Positions 42,471-51,345 are shown, numbered from the stretch's first letter. The stretch is DNA of 64,000 bases from UBA1479 sp963976055 (GCA_963976055.1 CAXBJB010000007.1:62001-126000), one strand, 5' to 3'. A program made the numbers and translations. Notes: generated from the letters alone by a model not told the origin.

Positions 42471-43675
42471 GCGACCACTCCGCCGGCCCGCCACCCGGCG
42501 ATGTCTTCGGCGCTGAACCCGGCCTCGGCCAGGATTTCGTCGCTATGTTCGCCGACATGGGGCGGCGCACGGTCGATGGCGCCGCTGCCGTGGGCCAGCT
42601 TGAACCCCGATCCGACCAGGCGCAGGGGGCCGTAGGGCGAGTCGACTTCTTGCAGGAGCCCGCGTTCCGCGACCTGGGGATGGTCGGCGATTTCGTCGAT
42701 GCCCTTCACCGTGGCGCAGGGCACGTCGGCCTCGGTCAGGCGCTGTTCCCAGGAGTCAGGATCGCCTTCGCGCATCGCTCCCTCGATCACGTCGCGGAGT
42801 GCGCCCGCGTTTTCCGTACGCGCCGCCCAATCGGCGAAGCGCGGATCGGCAAGTGCGTCCTCCCGGTCCAGCGCCTTCATCAGGTTGATGAACTGCTTTT
42901 CCAATAGGATCGCCAGGATGATGTAGCCGTTGCCGCAGCGGAAACGGTCGGCGGTCACCTTGCGGGTCACCGACAGGTTGCCGTATTGGCGCTGCACGAA
43001 GCCGGCGACGGTGTATTCGGTAACGTGCTGGGCCAGGAAATTAAGGGTCGAATCGAGCATGGAGACATCGACGAACTGGCCTTTGCCGGTCTGCGTGCGC
43101 TGGTGCAGAGCGGCGGAAACGGCGAAGGCGCCGGTCATCCCGCCGATCAGGTCGCAGGCGGCGAAGCCCGCGCGCATGGGCCCGCCCTCGGCCTCGCCGG
43201 TGATCGACATGATGCCGGACATCGCCTGGATCTTGCCGTCGAAGGCCGCCTTGGCGCTTTCCGGCCCGCTGTGGCCGAAACCGGAAACCGCGCAATAGAT
43301 CAGTTTCGGATTGATCGCCTTGAGCGTTTCGTAGCCCAGGCCGAAACGGTCCATGACGCCGGGGCGGAAGTTTTCCCAGACGATGTCGGCGTCCTGGGCC
43401 AGGCGTTTGACGATCTCCTGGGCCTCCGGCTTTTTCAGGTCGAGGGTCAGGCTGCGTTTGTTCGCGTTGATCGACATGAAGGCCGGCGCCATGTTGCGGT
43501 CGACCCATTCCTGGCTGAGTTGGGCACGCCGGTTGTCCTCGCCGCCGATGGGCTCGATCTTGACCACGTCCGCACCCAGCAGCGCGAACTGATAGGTCCC
43601 GAAGGGCCCGGCGAAGAAACGGGTGAAGTCGAGAACCTTGATCCCATCGAAAGGGCGGGTGCCCGGCGCGGTCAT
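42467..43675 (-). CDS. family III (CaiB/BaiF) CoA-transferase
   Basis: A 402-residue CoA-transferase of the CaiB/BaiF family, moving CoA between acyl groups in the cytoplasm. Segments include DGIKVLDFTRFFAGPFGTYQFALLGADVVKIEPIGGEDNRR, NKRSLTLDLKKPEAQEIVKRL, WENFRPGVMDRFGLGYETL and SMLDSTLNFLAQH; the catalytic Asp is expected in SMLDS or a nearby loop. ATG at 43675 overlaps the upstream stop. Act of Variovorax and Advenella, which activates 3-sulfinopropionate, is in this family. Substrate here is inferred. Confidence 0.88.
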   Translation of the reverse strand: MTAPGTRPFDGIKVLDFTRFFAGPFGTYQFALLGADVVKIEPIGGEDNRRAQLSQEWVDRNMAPAFMSINANKRSLTLDLKKPEAQEIVKRLAQDADIVWENFRPGVMDRFGLGYETLKAINPKLIYCAVSGFGHSGPESAKAAFDGKIQAMSGIMSITGEAEGGPMRAGFAACDLIGGMTGAFAVSAALHQRTQTGKGQFVDVSMLDSTLNFLAQHVTEYTVAGFVQRQYGNLSVTRKVTADRFRCGNGYIILAILLEKQFINLMKALDREDALADPRFADWAARTENAGALRDVIEGAMREGDPDSWEQRLTEADVPCATVKGIDEIADHPQVAERGLLQEVDSPYGPLRLVGSGFKLAHGSGAIDRAPPHVGEHSDEILAEAGFSAEDIAGWRAGGVVA

Positions 43676-44649
43676 GGCTTCCCCCCGGCCGCGGCCCGTT
43701 TCAATTCCTTTTCGCGCAGTTCCTTGGCGACGATGCGGGCGTTTTCCGCCTCGGCGCGCAGCGCTGCGACTTCCTCGGGCGAGCGGCGGGCGATGTTGCA
43801 ATAGTCGCCCTTCCAGTCCGGGTCGTCGGACCAACGCAGCGGCGATTGCACCGTGGTGCGCGGGCCGATGGCGCTTTCCAACACGCGCAGGCCCAGCTCC
43901 AGCGTCTCCGCCTGGGATGTCGGGTCGTGCGGCCGCCCGGCGGCGTTGCCCAGGGGGAAGTCGCTGAACAGAAAGCGCGGCACGCCGCAATATTCGACGA
44001 TGTCCTTGGCGCAACCCATGACCACCGTGGGGATGCCATTGGCTTCCAGATGGCGGGCGATCAGGCAGAGGGTCTGGTGACAGATCGGGCAGTTGGGGAT
44101 CAGGATCGCCACGTCTGCGCCGTCTTCCCGGCAACGGTCGAGGATTTCCGGGCAATCGATATTGAGGGTGTGTTGCTGGCTGCGGTTGGTCGGCGCACCG
44201 TGAAAGCGTTTCGTCAGGCCGCCGATCCGCCCGGTCGCCACGGCGTCCCGCAGGGCGGTCAGGGGGAACCAGGCGCGGGCGTCTTCCATGCTGGTGTGAA
44301 TCCGGTCGATGCCGACATGGGAAATGCGCAGGTCGTGCTCTTCCGCCGTGTCACCGGAATAGACCTGATAGAACTTGGCGGCGGAGTTGTAGGGCGCCCC
44401 CGGTCCCTGCGGGCCCTTGTCCGGCTGATAGGGGGCCGCCGTGGTGATGAAGGTTGCCTTCGATTGCGCCAGGGGCTTGGCCAGCGGCGTGAACGGTACC
44501 TCGATGTAATGGGCCCAGACATAGGGGTTGTCGTAGCCCAGCGCGAGATACCATTCCCGCGTCCGGCGCATATAGGGGACGGGTTGATCCAGTTCCGGCG
44601 CGAAGGCCAATCCGCCTTCGGCCTTCGGCGCGGTCTTGCGCGATGTCAT
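43672..44649 (-). CDS. GrdB/PrdB-like reductase component (no selenocysteine)
   Basis: A 325-residue protein resembling the B components of glycine, betaine and proline reductases. The redox-like segment is IPNCPICHQTLCLIARHLEANGIPTV, followed by VPRFLFSDFPLGNAAGRP. In clostridial proteins the equivalent position often has selenocysteine; here there is no in-frame TGA and cysteines are present. Homologues in proteobacteria occur with CoA-transferases and are uncharacterised. ATG at 44649 has GAGG seven bases upstream. It is the first gene of the operon. It may act on C-S or S-S bonds, but that is inference. Confidence 0.7.
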   Translation of the reverse strand: MTSRKTAPKAEGGLAFAPELDQPVPYMRRTREWYLALGYDNPYVWAHYIEVPFTPLAKPLAQSKATFITTAAPYQPDKGPQGPGAPYNSAAKFYQVYSGDTAEEHDLRISHVGIDRIHTSMEDARAWFPLTALRDAVATGRIGGLTKRFHGAPTNRSQQHTLNIDCPEILDRCREDGADVAILIPNCPICHQTLCLIARHLEANGIPTVVMGCAKDIVEYCGVPRFLFSDFPLGNAAGRPHDPTSQAETLELGLRVLESAIGPRTTVQSPLRWSDDPDWKGDYCNIARRSPEEVAALRAEAENARIVAKELREKELKRAAAGGKP

Positions 44650-44702
44650 CCTCTTGCCTCGTGCCTTGATTCCATGGGTCGGTTGGGTCTGGCGATCCGT
44701 TT

Positions 44703-44719
44703 GTTCTATTATATAGAAC
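44703..44719. promoter_or_regulatory. perfect palindrome, candidate IclR operator
   Basis: GTTCTAT, three bases, then ATAGAAC: a perfect seven-base inverted repeat about 54 bases upstream of the first gene of the IclR operon. A related ATTCTAT lies at 44723-44729. Position and symmetry fit the operator of the dimeric IclR protein encoded in the operon. Confidence 0.5.
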
Positions 44720-44791
44720 ATGAATTCTATTAATTGGAAACGATTTTATCTTCGGCGCCGCGCGTTTGCCCTCGCGTGTCCCCGATACGTC

Positions 44792-47731
44792 CTACGGCAT
44801 CTTGACCGATACCCGGCACATGTAGCCTTTGAGGTTGGCGTGGTCCGACAGCGGGTCGCGTTGGCTCTCGTCGGTCAGGTGGTTGACCGAGGCCCAGGGG
44901 TGGAACGGCTGCGCCTTGTCCCAGCCGATGGGGATGAACACCGTGTCCATGCGGATGCCCGCGTGCAGCCAGGCCCGGGCCGTGATCTGCCCATGGTCGG
45001 TTTCGACCGTCACCGCGCGGCCGTCCTCGATGCCGAGCGCCGCCGCCTTGGTCGGGTGGATCTGCACGTAAAGGTCCGGCCACATTTCCTGCGCCTGCCA
45101 GGCGTAATGGGTCCAGGAATGGAAGTGGGGGGCGGCGGGCCTGCCGGTGATCAATTGGAGGTCGAAGCCGCGTGCCTTCAACGCGCGGGCGGGGGAATCC
45201 GCCTCCGGCTGCACGATGCGCGATGCCACGGTGTCGGCCGGGGTTTTCGCGAAGGGGCTGCGCACCGCGCCGCCGGTGTCGTCGCGCACCGCATAGGGCA
45301 GGTCGATGAGCTGTTCCCGGTCCGTATAGAACTCGGGCAGGGCGGAAAGGCCGAGGGTCCGGAACTTGGCCTCCAGCGCCTCGGTCCAGAATTCCAGCTT
45401 GCCGCTTTTGGTCGGGAAGCGGTGGCCCTCGGGCCGGCCCAGCGCCGTCGTGCCCTCCAGGTGCAGGGTCTCGATCTCGGGCGCGTCCTCGTCGGCCACG
45501 GGCACGCGGACCCAGCGCCAGGGCACGGAATGCAGGCGCTTTTGCGTGCAGCCCTTCATCCAGGGGTCGTTGATGCACATCTCGTCCCAGAACAGGGCGC
45601 TGTCCTTGTACTTGTCCTGCAGCACGTCGTCGAAGCCGAACCGCTTGCCCAATTCGATCCAGATCCAGCCATCGGCCTTGGCCTCGCCAGGCGGCTCGAT
45701 GACCTTGTCGATCCACACCACGCGGCGGTCCTCGCTGGCGCGGCTGATCTCGCCTTTTTCGACCCCCGTGGCGGCGGGCAGGACATAATCCGCATAGGCG
45801 CTGGTTTCGTTGGCGAACAGTTCGATATGCACCAGCAGGTCGAGGGATTTAAAGGCCGCGCGCACGCGGTCCTGGTGGGGCCAGGCGGAAAGCGGATTGT
45901 TGCAGGTGATGAAGGCGCGCAGCGGATAAGGGTCCGCCGTCTGCATGGCGTCGAGCCAGCGCGCCGGGTTGACCCCGGCCATGGGCTTTTCCGGATGGCG
46001 GATGCGGTTAGGGGGCGCGTTGGCGACCACCGGCGACGGCGTGCCGAAATTGAAGAAGGCGCCGCCCTTGCGCCCGATGTTGCCGGTGATGGCGGCCAGG
46101 AACATCAGGGCGCGGTTGGTCTGCGTGCCGTTGGCGTGCTGGTTGACGCCGCGCGCGGCGAACATCACGCAGCCGTCGGCATGGGCGATTTCTTCCGCCA
46201 AGGCGCGAATCTGCGCCGCCTCGATGCCGGTGATCCCGGCGGCCCAGTCCGGCGAATAGCCCATGTCGAACAAGTAGTCGCGCCAGGCTTCCCAGCCCTC
46301 GGCCCAATTGGCGCAGAACCGCCTGTCGTGCAGATTGCACTGAAACACATGATGGGCAAGGGCCAAGGCCAGCGCCAGGTCCGTGCCCGGGCGGATGCCG
46401 AGCCACTGGTCGGCCTTGCTGGCGGTCACGGTCAGGCGCGGGTCGACCACCACCATGCGGGCCCCGTTCCTGAGCCGCCAGTCGTTGATCATGCCGAAGT
46501 GAACGGGCCGGGATTCCGCCTGGTTGTCGCCGAAATAGACGTAGAGCGCCGCACTGCCCAGGTCGCCCGGGGTATAGCTGTTGCCGCTGCCGAGCATGCC
46601 GATGGTCTGATCGTAGGCGACGGCCTTGGCTTCCGAACAGAACGGTTCCGTATCGGTAAAGTTCGGCGTGCCCCACATCTGGGTGAACAGGCGGATGTAG
46701 CCCTTGCGGGTCAGCGTGCCCGTGCGCGTGCCGGCGAAGATGGCGAGGGCTTCCGGGCCGTGTTCGGCGCGCACGGCCTCAAGCTTGGCCGCGATCTCGT
46801 CCAGCGCCTGATCCCAGCTGATGGGTTCGAACTTGCCCTCGCCCCGTTCGCCGACGCGTTTGAGCGGCTGGGTCAGGCGGTCCGGGCTGTTGTGAAGCTG
46901 CAGCAGGAACTGGGATTTGGGGCAGACCTTGCCCTTCCATTGCGGGTCGTCCTCGTTGCCCGTGACGCGGATGACCTTGCCGTCCTTCAGGTGGTACTGC
47001 GTCGGGCAGCAGTTGAAGCAGATGTTGCAGCCGCCGGGCACCACCGTGTCGGGGGTGCGCTCTGCCCGGGTCGAACGATAGGGAAAGACCACGTCATCGG
47101 GGGTCAGCGCGCCGCGCCGGGCCGGGTCGTCGATCACGGCGGGGCGGTGACGGCCCACCATGCTAAATCCCTCGGCTGCGGGGGTGCCGGCCTTGATGCG
47201 CTCCAGGAAAATGTTGGCGGGGTTCAACAGAAAGGCGTCATGATCGATCGCCCGCCGGCCCTCGGCGGCGATGGTATCCAGATGATCGGCGCGGTCGCCG
47301 AAGGTGATGGCCTCGCCGGGACAGACGGTGGCGCAGGCGGGCTTGCGCCCGACCGCGCGCCGGTCGTGGCACAGGTCGCACTTGACCGCGTGATGGTCGG
47401 TCGCGTCATAGCCCATGGCGCCGTAGGGGCAGGCGATGACGCATTCGCCGCAGCCGGTGCAGCGGTCTTCGTTGATGCGGACGACGCCCGTGTCCGCATC
47501 CTTGAAGATCGCCTTGGGAGCGACGGGACAGGCGCGCAAACAGGCGGGGCGTTCGCAATGCTGGCAAGACAGGGTCAGGAAATCGAGCGCCGGGCGCTCC
47601 AGATCGCCGAGCCAGACCACGCGGTTGCGGTTTTCGCCCGGGCCCAGGCCGTGTTCGGCCTTGCACGCGGCCTCGCAGCTTTTGCAGCCGATGCAGCGTT
47701 CCATGTCGATCATCAGGGACAGGCGGGACAT
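44792..47731 (-). CDS. fused ferredoxin-type and molybdopterin oxidoreductase
   Basis: A 979-residue fusion. Residues 1 to about 190 are a PsrB/DmsB-like electron-transfer domain with four Fe-S clusters (CIGCKSCEAAC, CQHCERPACLRACP, CTGCGECVIACP, CDLC and CATVCP). From about 220 is a molybdopterin catalytic subunit with its own N-terminal [4Fe-4S] site (CNICFNCCPTQYHL, VCPKSQ) and a probable Mo-ligating Cys in TEPFCSEAK. A MopB C-terminal domain ends it. No Tat signal, so it faces the cytoplasm, as does SoeABC. The two chains are usually separate genes. With the dihaem anchor and TauD gene in one operon, sulfite oxidation is the best guess. Confidence 0.88.
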   Translation of the reverse strand: MSRLSLMIDMERCIGCKSCEAACKAEHGLGPGENRNRVVWLGDLERPALDFLTLSCQHCERPACLRACPVAPKAIFKDADTGVVRINEDRCTGCGECVIACPYGAMGYDATDHHAVKCDLCHDRRAVGRKPACATVCPGEAITFGDRADHLDTIAAEGRRAIDHDAFLLNPANIFLERIKAGTPAAEGFSMVGRHRPAVIDDPARRGALTPDDVVFPYRSTRAERTPDTVVPGGCNICFNCCPTQYHLKDGKVIRVTGNEDDPQWKGKVCPKSQFLLQLHNSPDRLTQPLKRVGERGEGKFEPISWDQALDEIAAKLEAVRAEHGPEALAIFAGTRTGTLTRKGYIRLFTQMWGTPNFTDTEPFCSEAKAVAYDQTIGMLGSGNSYTPGDLGSAALYVYFGDNQAESRPVHFGMINDWRLRNGARMVVVDPRLTVTASKADQWLGIRPGTDLALALALAHHVFQCNLHDRRFCANWAEGWEAWRDYLFDMGYSPDWAAGITGIEAAQIRALAEEIAHADGCVMFAARGVNQHANGTQTNRALMFLAAITGNIGRKGGAFFNFGTPSPVVANAPPNRIRHPEKPMAGVNPARWLDAMQTADPYPLRAFITCNNPLSAWPHQDRVRAAFKSLDLLVHIELFANETSAYADYVLPAATGVEKGEISRASEDRRVVWIDKVIEPPGEAKADGWIWIELGKRFGFDDVLQDKYKDSALFWDEMCINDPWMKGCTQKRLHSVPWRWVRVPVADEDAPEIETLHLEGTTALGRPEGHRFPTKSGKLEFWTEALEAKFRTLGLSALPEFYTDREQLIDLPYAVRDDTGGAVRSPFAKTPADTVASRIVQPEADSPARALKARGFDLQLITGRPAAPHFHSWTHYAWQAQEMWPDLYVQIHPTKAAALGIEDGRAVTVETDHGQITARAWLHAGIRMDTVFIPIGWDKAQPFHPWASVNHLTDESQRDPLSDHANLKGYMCRVSVKMP

Positions 47732-47743
47732 CTCTGCTTTCTC

Positions 47744-48577
47744 CTACCAGGCCGCCAGATGCCACCAGTAAATGTCGCGTCCTTCGGCCACGTAACCGGC
47801 GAAGAACGTAACCATAATGACGTGCAGGATCAGGCCCGCGAGAAACAGCCAGGCGAGCGCCATGTGGATCGGCCGCCACCAGGCCTGCAGCCGGGACACG
47901 GACCGGCGCGCGCCGATCAGCCGCGCCTCTTCCCGGGCCAGCCGGGCATAGGCGAGGGATTTCAGAGGCGCCGTCAGGAAATGCCGCAGGGTGGGCGAGA
48001 ACAGGGCCTCGCTGGCCTGGGGGTCGAGGCGTGCGAGCAGCGCGGTCTTTGTGTCGATGAGGGCGCGCAGCGCGGCCTTCAGGTCCGGGGCGGCGGCCTG
48101 GAACGGGGTGGACTTGCGCCCGAAGGTCGATGCCATGCGGGAGGACACATGCACCCGCGCCACCACACCGCTCAGGACGAGCAAAACCAAGCAGGCGATC
48201 AAGACCAACGGCGGGCCGGAGAACGCGGCGGCGGCGTGGAGGGAGACCAGGAACATGCCGAGCAGGCTTGCCCCCACGTGCAGGATGAACAGCCGGTTGG
48301 GAATTTGGCTGTGCCCGGACCGCTTGCCCAGGGAGAACAGGAAGGGCGCCAGCAGCAGGACCGCGCCCAAGGCCGCCAGGGGCTGCAAGATCTCCGTGCC
48401 CGGGCGCTGCCAGAGGGCGGGCAGGAACGGCTTGGCGGCAAGATAGCCCAGAATCGCCAGCGTCAGCGCCGCGACCCAGATCAAAAGCCGCCGGTTCGCG
48501 AGGTCGGGCCGCCCGGCCGAATTGATCGGTGCGGTTCCATCAGGTTTGGTCACAGGCGTCTGCGCGGTCGTGGTCAT
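47744..48577 (-). CDS. dihaem cytochrome b-type membrane anchor
   Basis: A 277-residue protein with about five membrane helices (near 30-50, 63-83, 96-118, 120-143 and 235-263). His100 and His114 in helix 3, and His238 and His252 in helix 5, are each 14 residues apart, the geometry for two stacked b haems. This is not the NrfD/SoeC type of anchor. It ends 12 bases before the fused Mo/FeS gene and probably links it to the quinone pool. GAGGAC precedes the ATG. Partner roles inferred from the operon. Confidence 0.8.
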   Translation of the reverse strand: MTTTAQTPVTKPDGTAPINSAGRPDLANRRLLIWVAALTLAILGYLAAKPFLPALWQRPGTEILQPLAALGAVLLLAPFLFSLGKRSGHSQIPNRLFILHVGASLLGMFLVSLHAAAAFSGPPLVLIACLVLLVLSGVVARVHVSSRMASTFGRKSTPFQAAAPDLKAALRALIDTKTALLARLDPQASEALFSPTLRHFLTAPLKSLAYARLAREEARLIGARRSVSRLQAWWRPIHMALAWLFLAGLILHVIMVTFFAGYVAEGRDIYWWHLAAW

Positions 48578-48602
48578 GTCCTCAAGGGTACGGCATCGCC
48601 AG

Positions 48603-49472
48603 TCACTGGGGAATGTCTCCCGCGACGGCGCAGCGGATCATATGACGATTTTCCGACATGTCGTAATCGGCCACCGCACGATGGCAGGTCGACCGATTGT
48701 CCCAGATCACCAGATCGCCCACGCCCCACATGTGGCGGTAGATGTATTGCGGCTGATAGCAATGCTCGAACAGCATGTCGAGGATACGGCGGCTTTCGGC
48801 GAACGACAGTTCGTTGATCCGCCGGGTGAAGCCGGGATTGATGTAGATCGCCTTTTTCCCCGTTTCCGGATGGCTGCGGATCACGGGATGGGTCACGGGC
48901 GGGACCTTGGCTTTTTCCTCCGCCGTCAGGGGCGGGCGGTCGGGCAGGTGGGCGAAGAAGGTGTCGTAGACGTTGGTGTAATCGTGGGTTGCGGTCAGGC
49001 CGCCGAGAAACTCCTTCATGGGTTCCGACAGGTCGTCATAGGCCTGCGTCATGCTGCAGAACATGGTGTCGCCGCCGTAGCTGGGGATTTCCTTGGAATG
49101 CAGGAACGATCCCTGGGTCGGGCGCTTCATGTAGGACAGGTCCGAATGCCAGTACTGCCCGGCGTAGATGGCGCCGATCGGCTTGCCTTCCTTCTTGACG
49201 TTGGAGATCAGCAAGACTTCCGGATTCTCGACCATGTTGAACTGCTTCAGCACGTGGGCTTCCAGCGGCCCGAACTTTTTCGACAACTCGACAAGTTGGT
49301 CCGGCGTCAGGTTCTGGCCGCGCAGCACGATAACTTCGTGATCGAGAAAGGCCTGGTATAGGGCTGGGAACAGGTTGTCGTAATTACCCTCGGCAAGGTT
49401 GAGGCCCGTGATCTCGGCCCCCAGGGCGCCAGCCAGGCGTTTTATTCCGAGTCCGGATTGCGTCGTGGTCAT
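48603..49472 (-). CDS. TauD/TfdA-family 2-oxoglutarate dioxygenase
   Basis: A 289-residue Fe(II)/2-oxoglutarate dioxygenase. The iron site is His109 and Asp111 in QYWHSDLSY with the distal His in NRSTCHRAV, and Arg in the final strand (ENRHMIRC) binds 2-oxoglutarate. TauD members cleave taurine or other sulfonates to release sulfite; TfdA members cleave aryloxy ethers. ATG at 49472 follows GGAAGGAACC. First gene of an operon with the cytochrome b and Mo/FeS genes (gaps 25 and 12 bases). Divergent from a LysR gene. Confidence 0.88.
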   Translation of the reverse strand: MTTTQSGLGIKRLAGALGAEITGLNLAEGNYDNLFPALYQAFLDHEVIVLRGQNLTPDQLVELSKKFGPLEAHVLKQFNMVENPEVLLISNVKKEGKPIGAIYAGQYWHSDLSYMKRPTQGSFLHSKEIPSYGGDTMFCSMTQAYDDLSEPMKEFLGGLTATHDYTNVYDTFFAHLPDRPPLTAEEKAKVPPVTHPVIRSHPETGKKAIYINPGFTRRINELSFAESRRILDMLFEHCYQPQYIYRHMWGVGDLVIWDNRSTCHRAVADYDMSENRHMIRCAVAGDIPQ

Positions 49473-49547
49473 GGTTCCTTCCGGCATCGCTTGCTCCGAT
49501 AGTCTCTGTGTGGATTCGAATTGCGGAAGAGTGTAGCGGCGCCGGAC

Positions 49548-49593
49548 TATGCCCATGAAATACCTTTGATCGACCAAAATATGCCTAAATGAT
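49548..49593. promoter_or_regulatory. direct-repeat region between dioxygenase and LysR genes
   Basis: TATGCCCATGAAAT at 49548 and TATGCCTAAATGAT at 49580 are imperfect direct repeats 32 bases apart in the 132-base divergent gap. This is a candidate LysR binding region. The evidence is weak. Confidence 0.3.
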
Positions 49594-49604
49594 ATATCAA
49601 GGGA

Positions 49605-50567
49605 TTGTCCGACATCGCCGGAGTGCGTCCCTTGAACCTGAAGGCCCTGCAGTATTTCCATGCCGCCGCCCGTTACGGCAGCATCGCCCAGGCGGCGGCC
49701 CATCTGCATGTCGCGCAGCCGGCCGTCAGCCGCCTGATCCGAAAATTGGAACGGGATTTGGGCGTGTGCCTTTTGACCCGCACGGCGCAGGGCGTGTCCC
49801 TGACGGGGGAGGGCGATCATCTTCTCGCCCGCACGGCCCCGATCTTGAAACTGTTGGACCAGACGCGGGCCGAGGTCCGAAACTGGGATCAGGAGCCGGC
49901 CGGGCCGGTGTCGGTGGCGCTGATGCCCGCGGTGGCGCCCCTGGTCGCCCCCCTATTGGTTCGCCGCGTGCGCGACCGGCATCCGAAGGTTCTGCTCAGC
50001 CTGTCGGAAGGGCTCGGCACCGTCATTTCCGACGGGGTGCTGACCGGGCAGTTCGACCTGGGTCTGTTCCATGCGGATAGAGAGGTCCCGTCGCTCGCGA
50101 TCGCCCATCTGTTGGACGAGCCCATGTTCCTGATCGGGCCGGACGACGGGGCGGGCGGGGGCCGGGAAACGATTGACCTCGGCGACCTTGCGGATTTCCC
50201 CCTGCTGCTGCCCGAGGCCCCCAACCCCATGCGCCGCATGATTGACCGGCTGACCGCGGACCGGGGCCTTGCCCTCGACATCCGCGAGACCGTCAATTCG
50301 ACGGCCATGATCAAGGCCATGGTGGCGGCGGGGCTGGGGTACACGATCCAGAGCTACAGCTTTTTCCATGAGGAAACGCAGCAGGGCAGCCCCCGGTTCC
50401 GGGTTCTGAAGATCGAGGGCATGTCGCGCAACTGGTCGCTGGCCCGGCTTGAGGGCCGGCCGCTGGGCGGCGCCGTGCTGGCCGTCGCCGGGATTCTGAC
50501 CGACATCGCCCGGAATTTGGCCGATGCATTACCGGCAGCCGCCGGTGGGGTGACGCTCAGGACTTGA
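49605..50567 (+). CDS. LysR-family transcriptional regulator
   Basis: A LysR regulator of about 311-320 residues. Winged helix NLKALQYFHAAARYGSIAQAAAHLHVAQPAVSRLIRKLE (positions 49632-49750), then an effector domain (PVSVALMPAVAPLVAP, LGTVISDGVL, KAMVAAGLGYTIQ). TTG 49605, GTG 49623 and TTG 49632 are all possible starts; the last gives the usual N terminus and has GGAG upstream. It likely controls the divergent dioxygenase/Mo operon. Its 3' end overlaps the converging GntR gene by 11 bases. Confidence 0.9.
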   Translation: MSDIAGVRPLNLKALQYFHAAARYGSIAQAAAHLHVAQPAVSRLIRKLERDLGVCLLTRTAQGVSLTGEGDHLLARTAPILKLLDQTRAEVRNWDQEPAGPVSVALMPAVAPLVAPLLVRRVRDRHPKVLLSLSEGLGTVISDGVLTGQFDLGLFHADREVPSLAIAHLLDEPMFLIGPDDGAGGGRETIDLGDLADFPLLLPEAPNPMRRMIDRLTADRGLALDIRETVNSTAMIKAMVAAGLGYTIQSYSFFHEETQQGSPRFRVLKIEGMSRNWSLARLEGRPLGGAVLAVAGILTDIARNLADALPAAAGGVTLRT

Positions 50568-51345
50568 TGCGCGTGCCCAGGTCCAGAATGTAGGGCGAGG
50601 GCGGGATAAAGAAATCCTGGTAATAAATTGGCCGGGCATCGACGGAATAGGCCGTGACGTTGACCGTCGAGGCCATGGCGCCGTCGGGCCAGGCGCAGCC
50701 GCTGGTGACATAGGCAGGCGGCATTTCCACGCGCAGCCGCTGGCGGATGTGGTGCACCGGCATGTGATGATGTTCGGCCATGACTTCGTGGAAATTCGCG
50801 CCGTCGAGCGCGGAGAGCGGCGGATCGACCAGTTCGGGATGGCGGTCGGCCAAGGCGTAGAACACGGCGTAGATTTCCATTGCCTTGTCGATGGTGACGA
50901 TGCGGTCGATGCGCACGACCTTGTCCCGGCCCTGGTCGATGGCGGCGGACCAGGGACCCTTGTCGCGGCTGACGCGGCGGTCGATCACGCGAGTATAGAC
51001 GGGCAGCAGATCATTGGGCCCGCCGTCCGCGGTGCGGAACAGGAAGTGCCAGGGCTCGGCCACCTGATTTCGCAGGGAGGCGACGGTGGTGCCGCTGCCA
51101 CGCCGCCGATGGATCAGGCCGTCGTCGACCAGGCTGCGCAATGCTCGTTGCACCGTGCCGAGGGAACAGGGGGTTACCGCTGCCCATTCGCTTTCCGTCG
51201 GCAGGCGCGACCCCGGGGTCCAGAAGCCGTCGGCGATGGAGGCGGTGATCGCCTGACGCAGGCGTTCGTGCTTGGGCAGGTCGTCCTGCGCGGGCCAATA
51301 GAGCCGGAGAAACTCTCCATATCCGCCGGGCACGTCCGTCTGCAT
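50557..51345 (-). CDS. GntR/UTRA-family transcriptional regulator
   Basis: A 262-residue GntR regulator. The winged helix (HERLRQAITASIADGFWTPGSRLPTESEWA, SLGTVQRALRSLVDDGLIHRR; positions within 51050-51270) is followed by a UTRA effector domain. ATG at 51345 has AGAGG about 11 bases upstream; a TTG at 51384 is less likely. Divergent from the sulfatase operon, with a palindrome between them, so it probably regulates that unit. Confidence 0.88.
   Translation of the reverse strand: MQTDVPGGYGEFLRLYWPAQDDLPKHERLRQAITASIADGFWTPGSRLPTESEWAAVTPCSLGTVQRALRSLVDDGLIHRRRGSGTTVASLRNQVAEPWHFLFRTADGGPNDLLPVYTRVIDRRVSRDKGPWSAAIDQGRDKVVRIDRIVTIDKAMEIYAVFYALADRHPELVDPPLSALDGANFHEVMAEHHHMPVHHIRQRLRVEMPPAYVTSGCAWPDGAMASTVNVTAYSVDARPIYYQDFFIPPSPYILDLGTRIKS

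Noticed and set aside
43672..44649. Selenocysteine in the GrdB-like protein
   Set aside because: No in-frame TGA interrupts the gene; the redox positions are ordinary cysteine codons, and no selenocysteine-insertion hairpin was seen.
44720..48817. A very long rightward open frame opposite the cytochrome b and Mo/FeS genes
   Set aside because: It is the antisense shadow of GC-rich genes: the protein has no domain pattern, while the leftward frames have intact cysteine motifs, membrane helices and ribosome sites.
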